64,000 bases of DNA from Acanthornis magna. Taxonomy: Eukaryota > Chordata > Aves > Passeriformes > Acanthizidae. This document shows, one piece after another, positions 56,651-64,000 of the stretch (within the stretch, counting starts at the first letter, position 1; each line of letters begins with the position of its first letter). The translations under genes were made by a program, and so were the position numbers. The notes beneath the pieces are model-generated. The model was not told where the DNA came from and searched no databases. It was given only the letters and a program-made list of their open reading frames with translations. The stretch lies in NCBI GenBank assembly GCA_036785705.1, contig JAWUZG010000001.1:1674001-1738000 (forward strand). The letters are read 5' to 3'.

Positions 56651-57357
56651 GGGAAAAAATTACTTGAAGTCTCAAATAATGCCCCAAAGGGCATGTACTG
56701 CAGACTGATGCAGGGCAGAGCAATCTGAGCTACTCCTGGGTACGGTGAGCGGAAAGCAGAGCAGCTGCACTGTGTTTTACCTCTTTGAAACTTCTGACAG
56801 GAAACAGCAGGGCAGGGAACCGTCCCTCAAATGCTGGAAGGCTCTCAGCGTTCTCAGCACTCAGCATTTTGCAGGAGAAAGCCACAGCTCCTCTGGTTCC
56901 CAGCTTACAGAGGGTCCAAGCTGCTGCAGCCTCTGCAGCTCCAGATTTTCTTGTGTCAGCTTCCTCAGTGCTGCCCAGGGGAAATGGTCACAGCTTCTCC
57001 TCAGCCTCCCCACCTCCCAGGGTGGGCTTCCAGCTCAGACAGAAAAGGAGCTCAGCATTAGGCCAGTCTTATAAACTTTGAGAACTTTAAAAGTTGTGCA
57101 GCAGAAAGAGCACAGGACCCCCTTTGCCACTCACAGCAGAAATGTTATATTAATAACACCAAGTCACTGCCCACAGACAGAAAAACACAGCACATATCAG
57201 ACGAGATGTGAAACTCAGGACAGCAAAGTGAATTTATAAGCATCCCAAAGGTCAATATAAGGCCTGCTGAAGCTTGATTTACACTAGCATAAAGCTTGCT
57301 GCATGCAAACACATGTATACAGATACTCCTACATGCACAGTACATGCACAAAGAGCC

Positions 57358-57402
57358 CTTTTCTAATTTTCTTTTTCTTTTTTCTTTTTTCTTCTTACTT
57401 TT
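57358..57402. repeat. Pyrimidine tract (CTTTTT)n
   Basis: Interrupted CTTTTT units ending in CTTCTTAC. It resembles a strong polypyrimidine tract, but no AG-bounded exon with coding potential follows. Confidence 0.8.
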
Positions 57403-57550
57403 TGATAGGCATGTTGTGGAAAATGTGTGTCTCTGTGGGTCTGGTGACAGGCAAATGTTTATGTGGGTGTTAAAAAAAAAAAATGGAGAAGGTGTGAGGC
57501 ATACATTCAGAGAGCCAGAAAGCCACACACAGGCTTCTATTTATAGCACC

Positions 57551-57770
57551 TTCGTGGTGAAATAGAGAAAACGAACGGCAGCTTCTATCTGCTGCTCGTA
57601 ACTGAAGTTTGACAAGAGCGAATACAACCTTTTAGGGTCTCTTTGTAGTTATAACTGACGGCAAAAAGTGATGAGTTAGCTGTTTCCTTTGCGACCCTCT
57701 CGAGCAGGTGAAGGAGTCAACCGCTGCGCGAGCGGGGCAGAACCAGCTGACGCTGCCGCGGTGCCTGGAA
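57551..57770. promoter_or_regulatory. Local CpG cluster, possible small CpG island
   Basis: About fifteen CpG dinucleotides fall in roughly 220 bases, densest at about 57690-57760 (GCGACCCTCTCGAGC, CCGCTGCGCGAGCGGGGC, GACGCTGCCGCGG). Neighbouring kilobases have almost none. A promoter of an unannotated noncoding transcript or an unmethylated enhancer are options. No TATA box or first exon can be assigned. A minus-strand 98-codon frame covers it without a recognisable domain. Confidence 0.35.
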
Positions 57771-58228
57771 ATGCTCTGTGCACCCTGAGGAGCCCAAGGC
57801 AGAAAGCAGAAATATCCATTTTTTTCCGAGTACCAACATTAGACTCTGTCTCCCAACCTGGATTCTGAGACACAGGTGAAGAATTGACAGTCCAAGCACA
57901 GTGTGGACATTTTAATTTCTTTCTATTTGCACCTGTTAGAAAGGGAAAAATACAGATATAGGGTTCTAGCAACAGAGATGAGGTCTGAGGTCCTGGTTCA
58001 AACCCACTGATGATTTCTTATGCCAGTCATAGAATGGCAGCAGTTCTTCTCATGGATTCTTCAAAAATGTGATTAACTAGATATGTTCTTACTGTTATGA
58101 TCCCATTTCTGCATAATATAAATGGCTTGGCTTATGTGGAGAGTACAGAGGGCCTGGGAATTTGGTGATGAGATATTAAAAATGCAGTTTTCAGCTGCTC
58201 TGCTTAAACTGGGCAGGTGGCTTTAAAC

Positions 58229-58474
58229 TGAGAGTGGGTTTAGATCAGATATCAGGAAGGAATTCTATACTGAGAGGGTGTTGAGGCCCTGGCACAGGTT
58301 CTTCAGAGAAGCTGTGGCTGCCCCATCCCTGGAAATGTCCAAGGCCAGGTTGGATGGGGCTTGGAGCAACCTGGGACAGCGGAAGGTGTCCCTACCCATG
58401 GAAGGGGGTGGAACTGGCTGATCTTTAATGTCCCTTCCGACCCAGTCCATTCTGTGATTCTCTGATTCTGTGAT
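58229..58474 (+). mobile_element. CR1 3' end in sense orientation with intact tail
   Basis: CTGAGAGTGGGTTTAGATCA, GATATCAGGAAGGAATTCTA, GAGAAGCTGTGGCTGCCCCA, AAGGCCAGGTTGGATGGGGC, GGAAGGTGTCCCTACCCATG and CTTTAATGTCCCTTCCGACC are consecutive CR1 blocks. It ends in three octamers (ATTCTGTG, ATTCTCTG, ATTCTGTG). The well-kept tail suggests a younger copy. Confidence 0.95.
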
Positions 58475-59879
58475 CTATTTTCTCAGCTTTCTTTCTTTTC
58501 TCGTTTCTTACCTGAGGGCAGTAGTTCAAATATTTTCCTGCCTGAAGCTGAAACATTCAGTAAGTGAGGAGGCTCCTCATCACCCACCTCTTTCCCCCAT
58601 GAAGGCTGGTCTTTGCAGACCCCAGTGCTGGCCACTGCTCTAACTTTTACCCTGGGGTAGGACCCTGTCTCTTCCTCAACTGCCCACTTCATGACTCCTC
58701 CAGATCACACCATTTGTGTGCAAACCGTGGATTGCTCCATTAGGAGTTGGGAACCATCAATTTTCTGTTTGTTTGGAAAGTGGAAGTGGGTTTGGCACCT
58801 GGAAAATTACAGGGCTGGGAGCAGAATATCAGGTTCCTGCCTTAGGTCCAGACTAGTAATGGTGAAAAAGCTGTCTTAAAGCTAAAATCTCTCCCCCTAC
58901 ACATTTTTTCTTTAATTTTATAAAATACAAAAAATGCAAGCAGACAGAAATATTTTGTGAGTTGGTATTTGTTCCAGTACACAACTTTCTCAGAAGAAAA
59001 AAATCTTGAACTATTAAAGAGCCACAAAATTCCATTTTCATGTTTTAAAATTTAGTATATTTACATTCTTCTTTAAGAGGCTGTTTTGATTTTCAGTAGG
59101 TGTCAATGTAATTTTTTAAAAAATAGCCTCTAAAAGATTAACTTAAAATATACATATGGATTCATTTTGAATGAAATAAGTATTTTATGGATTAATCTTT
59201 AAATTCTGTTAGCTCACCAAAAAGATGAATATTTTCTCTCAGAGTTGATCTGAATTTTCACCAAACTTTGCATTTTAAAAACGAAAGTGATTTAACAAAT
59301 TAGATCCTTGCACAATCCCACAATAATTTTAAGCAGTGAGTTTTGCCTACTCTTATCTCATCTAGAATCACTGGTGAATAAGTTAATTTTAACTTCTCTT
59401 TCATTCTAACGTATCTTTTTTTTATTCATTCAATATTAAGAGTCTTGGCTGAACAAACTGGTCGCATGGTGCACTGTCTGTTCCTTGACTGAAGCAGAGC
59501 ATAACTCTTGGAAATGATCAGCATTCAAGACTTCAGATATCACTCTACCTCTATTTTTAGAAACACGTATGTTATGTGAGTTCTCCCCTGTCTAATATCA
59601 TTGCTAAGTTTAGACCAATGTGTTTCATTTTGGGATAATGTCTCAGTGACAGCTCTGACTTGACAGACTTTTTCTCAGATTTGGATCCAGCCTCCTCAGG
59701 CAAGTGTGACTATGAAGACATTCACTGCTAAGAAATTATTGCATTTTTGTTGGTGAATATTCCCTAGTATTGACTTGAATTTTCATCGTTTCTGCTCTGT
59801 CAATAAACTACTTCCCTAGATGCTGATGGAGAGAGATCCCAGGGAGTGACAAATGCTGATGAGATGGTTTTCTTCAAAT
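58475..59879. other. Noncoding AT-rich interval
   Basis: No gene or repeat family is recognised. About 58900-59460 is very AT-rich unique sequence containing many ATTA/TAAT cores (for example TTAACTTAAAATATAC and GGATTAATCTTTAAATTC). This could be regulatory or simply AT-rich spacer. Confidence 0.5.
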
Positions 59880-60172
59880 CATAAAATCATTAAAGTTGGA
59901 AAAGACCTCTAAGAACATTGAATGTAACCATTAACTCAGCACTGCCAAGTTCAGCATTAAAACATGTCCCTAAGCACAACATCTACAGGTTTTCTGAACA
60001 TTTCCAGAGTTGGCAATTCCACCACTTCCTTGGGCACCTTGTTCCCATGCTTGAGTACCTATCCAGTGAAGAATCTTTTCCTAGTATCCAGTGTAAACCT
60101 CCCCATCTTGAGGCCATTTCCTCTTGTCCAATTTCTCGTTACCTGGGAGACCCCACTGTCCCCCACCTTTCA
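59880..60172 (-). mobile_element. CR1 3' end, second subfamily, about 290 bp
   Basis: CATAAAATCATTAAAGTTGG, AAAAGACCTCTAAGAACATT, AACTCAGCACTGCCAAG, ATGTCCCTAAGCACAACATC, TTCCACCACTTCCTTGGGCA, CAGTGAAGAATCTTTTCCTA and CTTGAGGCCATTTCCTCTTG place it with the copies at 30474 and 55921. The octamers are eroded and divergence is higher than in those copies. Confidence 0.95.
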
Positions 60173-61639
60173 AGCAGTAACTGAAAAAGCACCATTTCTT
60201 TGCAAAATTGTAGTTTAATATTGGCCGCTGCTCATTCTGTCTTCATTATGTTGCTTTTCTTGTAAAAACTTTTGAGAAAAAACCCCAAACTCCAGAATTT
60301 TAAAAGTGTAAGTCCTACACAAACCCCAGCAGTCGAAACACACACTGTTATAGAGGAAACCAGCAAGAATTTGCAAAATGAGGGTGGGATGTTTGGCTCA
60401 CTCCCACTTTGCTCATGTCCCTAGACCAAAATCAGTGTGAAAAGTTGGGTTTTGCACTCAGCTGAGGGTCAATAGGGACAAGCAAGGTAATCCCTGATCA
60501 GCGTCAAACCACTGCCCTGGGTGTGGCTGGAATACATGAGGACACTGATTTGCACCGTACTTCAGTTGCGCCATCAATTTCTTGAGTAATTTGCCCCACT
60601 CCAATGCCAGGAGAAGCCTTGCTCAAGGTCTTGCCTGTGATGAGGCATTGTCCTTGCCCTGGAGAGCTTCCAGCTGTAGGGACAAAGACAACAAGCAGGG
60701 GAAACAGTACTGAAAATATAGCCCAGGGTCATAAAACAGGCTGGTGCTGGAAAATCACCTTTCTCTTTCTTACTGTGCCCATGCTGTCAGGGAAGGAGGT
60801 GTGGTGAAGACATGTCTAGTCCTGGGGTTTTTAGGCACCTTTCTGTATTTGTTAATTTAGCACACTTATGAAGTTTTAGCACGGGGACTGTGTAACTGTT
60901 GGTGCTCAGCCCGAGGTCTAGTTGTCCTTTATTTTAAACTTGCTTTAGGAAAAGATGTTAAAGCACAGCTTCAGTTTGCTAATCAGAGCAACAGCATGAG
61001 GAAGAGCTCCTTCAATGTTTGCCCCAAGGCAAACCCATGGTGTAGTGAGGGTCAGGGATGAAGGACTGACCTCAGGAAATCCACTCCAGTCAAAAAAATC
61101 TCATTATTTTCATTGTAGTTTTATGTAAGGTTAGCTCAGGGAACTTTGAGTCAGGCAACTCAGTTATTCTGAGGTTGAGGAAAAAGCCCCAAAACCCAGC
61201 TTTATCAGAAGTGAAGGCAAGCCCTAACTCTAGACTAGAGCTCAAGGGCTCACCTTCCCTTGGAGCACTTGGTGGATCAGCACCGCCAATTAGCTAAATG
61301 CGTTACAAATATAATTGTGGACATTCCTTCTGAGCCTACCCAGCTCTTTCTTTTCAAACTAAATTAATCTTTGGTGTAAATGAGAAGAATGTATCCAATG
61401 TATTTGGGGAGAGGGGAAGGCAGCAGTTCCTGAAGTAAACTGTCAATAATGAGAAGCACATTTTCTAGAGCTCGTGTGGGTCTGTGAGCTGTCTCAAAAC
61501 AGGAGCAAGGAAACAGCAGCCCCTCTATGGTTTTCAGGTGCAGCAGTTGGACTATTTTTTTTTTCCAATACAAAAAGCCACCCTTTACCAAGCTCCCATC
61601 TTGTACTAGATTGAACCAAACCTGAGCAAAAGCTGGGGC

Positions 61640-62290
61640 TGGCAAAGCTCCAGCGGAGCGCAGGAGGTATGCTCAAAAGCAGGAAGCTGTGGCAAAGCTG
61701 AGTCGCTGAAAAGCTACTGGAGCTAATATATTGTGGTCATGGGCATAGGCAGCAGCCTCCGAGCCGTGATGGGAAGACTCAAAAGCACCTTCAAAACAGG
61801 CTTGAGAAATACTGCTGATCTCCGCACTTTGGCTGGGCTTTTGTGCTCAGGGTTACGCTTGAAGCTTTTAGAGCATCTCTCGCCGTTGGAGAGGGGCGGA
61901 TGGCTTATCCCTGAGCCCTGCACGAGCCTCGTTTTCTGCCTGTGCACTGAGATGCAGAGGTGAAAGGCTTTGAAGGTGAAAGGGATGCGTAGGATTGGGC
62001 TCATCTGGCAGCATTGGTGACGGCAGCTGAGGCCCAGCAGGTCGTAAACACTCGCTGGTGAAGAGCTGCCTTCGCCACCTCTTCCCGTGGCAGCACGAAA
62101 AGCCAGACTCCCGCTCGTGGATTGACTAATTGTTTTACAGGGCGGAAAAAAGGTACTGGCTGTGAAGCCAATAAAAAAACACCAGGTGGTCAAGACATTA
62201 TGGAGGCCCATTGTTCTAGGAGATTGTTTCATTCATTAATACGAACGGTGATGATGAGAACAGGATGTATAATATTGACATGTGGGGTAG
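61640..62290. promoter_or_regulatory. CpG-enriched candidate regulatory block
   Basis: About two dozen CpGs occur over roughly 600 bases, spread evenly (CAGCGGAGCGCAGG, CTCCGAGCCGTGATG, CTCGCCGTTGG, TCGTAAACACTCGC, CCCGCTCGTGG, ATACGAACGG), against a CpG-poor background. The right part holds GGATTGACTAATTG and a SOX-type CCATTGTTCT (62208-62217) followed by CATTCATTAATACG. A 169-codon minus-strand frame spans it with no recognisable domain. It could be a CpG-rich enhancer, a weak promoter or a decayed exon. Confidence 0.38.
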
Positions 62291-63487
62291 GGAGCAAGGA
62301 GATGGAAGGGGTGAGGTAAGGCCTCCCTTTCCTTCTCTGGCCACCCTTGGGAGGGGGAAGGAGTGTTTCAGAACTGAAAAACCAGTGCAGGAGGAGATAA
62401 AGGGAGGACTTCCACCAGTTTCTCAGGGGTGAGGTAGCTGCTTCCTTATAATGTCACAGTTCATTAGAGAGCTGCAGCCAGCACACGTGGAAGGAGGGAC
62501 ACGCTCCTGTCTTCATAATTGGAGCTGTGCTCTCTACTCTTCTAAGTGCCTGTGGTTGCCTGCCCTTGTAGCTGTTTGGGTTTGTCTTTGTCCTGAGAGA
62601 CTGTTCCACTTGTTTCTCAGTGGGGCCAGAAGGATCCACCTGTGCCTGATGGAGACATGTGTGATTTCTGTAGTCCTGGAGGGTGAGAAAACACACGACA
62701 TCCAAAGACACCAGTTTTTCCAGTTGTCTGGTTTGTATTGACCTGTGGACTCTGGACAAGTCAAACAGGAATTGCTGGTAACATGCATGCTGGTTTTATG
62801 TATTTTATAGCAGTGCCCTTTTCAGCAGTGCCCTGCTCTCAGATGGAGAAAACTGTGAGTTTGTGTCAAGTGTGTTGGTGGACCTGTCAAAACCCACTCT
62901 CAGGTCATGTTCATGTTTGCCTATCAACTGGACATTAAACTCTGACCTGCCTAACCATAAATGCATCAGAAGGATGTGGTTGAAGGACAGAGGGAGGCAA
63001 GTGCTCAGACAAGAGATGAACTGTGAGCAGGATGAAACTGGACCAAACTGGACCTCAGGGCTCTTTAAAAGATGGTATTCTGATTGTGCTTTGTATCCCA
63101 GTGTGGTCCCAAGGCAGCTGGGATGAAGGAGGTATAAGTTAGATACGGATGTCACCGTCAACCTCAAGCTGGCACCTTTCTGGGTAGATGAGTTCTTTGT
63201 GCCAAACCTGCAGCCAGCGAGGTGACCAAGAGGACTGCTGTGATGGAGCTGGGGTCATCAAGTCAGCTCTCACATCCCAACACAAAGTAGCTCTGAATCA
63301 GCTGCACAGAGAGCAAAACACACCATCTGGCCCAAAATACCTTCCATAATGTACAGGGATCCCTCTCAGGGATCACATACTCAGCACCACTCTCAGATGG
63401 TGAGCGGAGGAGACAAAGTAATGAAGAGAAAAAATCTTTCTTTTTCCTAGAGAGTATGTTCTGTAGCCTGCCCTAGAAATAGAATTT

Positions 63488-63615
63488 TAAAAGAAAAAAA
63501 AAGAAAGAAAATAATTTACGTTGGACTGAGCTGTGGTTTGGAAAGAGAAAAGGAGAAAAGAAACAAAACAAAGACACTGGCCCATAAAGAAGAGAAAACA
63601 GGAAAGGAAAAGAAC
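63488..63615. repeat. A/G-rich tracts
   Basis: An A/G run at 63488-63512 and a second, longer one at 63540-63615 made of GAAA, GGAAAAG and ACAAAAC units. Low complexity; the frames across them are lysine/arginine-rich by composition only. Confidence 0.75.
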
Positions 63616-64000
63616 AAAACATCCTGTGCACAGCAGCCAGTCAGTCGAGGAGGGAGGGTCTGTGGGTCTGTGTCATCTGCATTCCTCTGCTGAAGTGGGC
63701 ATGGACAGCCTGGATCCAGTCTGCATTGCTCAGACCTTTCCTTACCTTTCTGCTCACCTGATCATGGGATGTCTCCTGTTTATTCCTGAGCTGGATCAGA
63801 AGGATCAAAGGTGGTTTCAGACCTTCCCTCCTCTCCAGATGCCATTTCATGAGTGCAGTGTGGCATCTGGAGTTGTGCCACCCCTAGCTCCTCTTCTGAG
63901 ATGAGTATTAGAGAGCCCAGATCCCCACCGGGCACTGGCAGACGTAAACTCACCTTTCCCTGCCCCACTGTGAGGGGCCAGCTCTGAGCCTGAGGTTGTG

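Larger units (their letters stand above)
56153..58228. other. Noncoding interval with a CpG cluster
   Basis: No recognised gene. It holds A-rich tracts (56606-56650), a pyrimidine tract (57358-57402), a short A run (57472-57483) and the CpG cluster at 57551-57770. Open frames at about 56745-57081 occur in all three plus frames and show no domain. Confidence 0.5.
60173..64000. other. Noncoding interval with CpG-enriched block
   Basis: No recognised gene. It contains the CpG-enriched block at 61640-62290, a 7-bp perfect hairpin at 63358-63374 (GATCCCT-CTC-AGGGATC) and A/G-rich tracts at 63488-63512 and 63540-63615. Open frames on both strands at 62450-63170 show no domain. Confidence 0.5.

Noticed and set aside
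61723..62232. Minus-strand open frame of 169 codons
   Set aside because: It lies in CpG-enriched DNA where stop codons are rarer; no domain, no signal peptide and no splice context could be assigned.

Overview
The window is almost certainly bird nuclear DNA. The decisive evidence is a scatter of CR1 (chicken repeat 1) non-LTR retrotransposon copies. They share the avian 3' end (GGTTGGAAGGGACCTT or GGTTGGAAAAGACCT when read on the antisense strand) and the CR1 terminal octamer ATTCTATG / CATAGAAT, for example at 4219-4256 and 58441-58474. The sequence is moderately AT-rich, with no visible gap and no bacterial-style gene packing. I cannot assign it to an order or species.

I find no host protein-coding exon I can defend. 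No open frame reads as a known protein family. The longest frames (about 150-213 codons) are either antisense to CR1 copies or look like chance. No tRNA, rRNA, snRNA or CRISPR array was recognised. The window therefore looks like intergenic sequence, or the inside of a very large intron, of a gene-poor region.

Layout: 1-4.2 kb has no recognised repeat apart from simple tracts, a tight pair of inverted repeats near 2.1 kb and a conserved-looking block near 3.4 kb. 4.2-5.8 kb holds two minus-strand CR1 ends and a decayed antisense reverse-transcriptase fragment. 8.4-9.85 kb has two more minus-strand CR1 copies. 10-15 kb is unique sequence with homeodomain-motif-rich blocks (12.84-13.11 kb, and a perfect hairpin at 14.17 kb). 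15.1-18.2 kb has three CR1 copies. 18.2-29.6 kb is the longest nearly CR1-free stretch; it holds MIR-like SINE relics and several blocks that look like conserved noncoding elements. 29.6-36.2 kb is CR1-rich, with the two longest copies (about 500 and 770 bp). 36-64 kb is mostly unique sequence with scattered CR1 fragments, MIR-like relics, two local CpG clusters (57.6 and 61.6-62.3 kb) and a full CRE palindrome at 55.35 kb.

Nothing here forms an operon or gene system. The most plausible function is long-range cis-regulation: many short AT-rich, ATTA-rich, repeat-free blocks separated by fossil transposons, as around vertebrate developmental genes. That reading rests on composition and motifs only and needs cross-species alignment. 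No novel biochemical system is visible.
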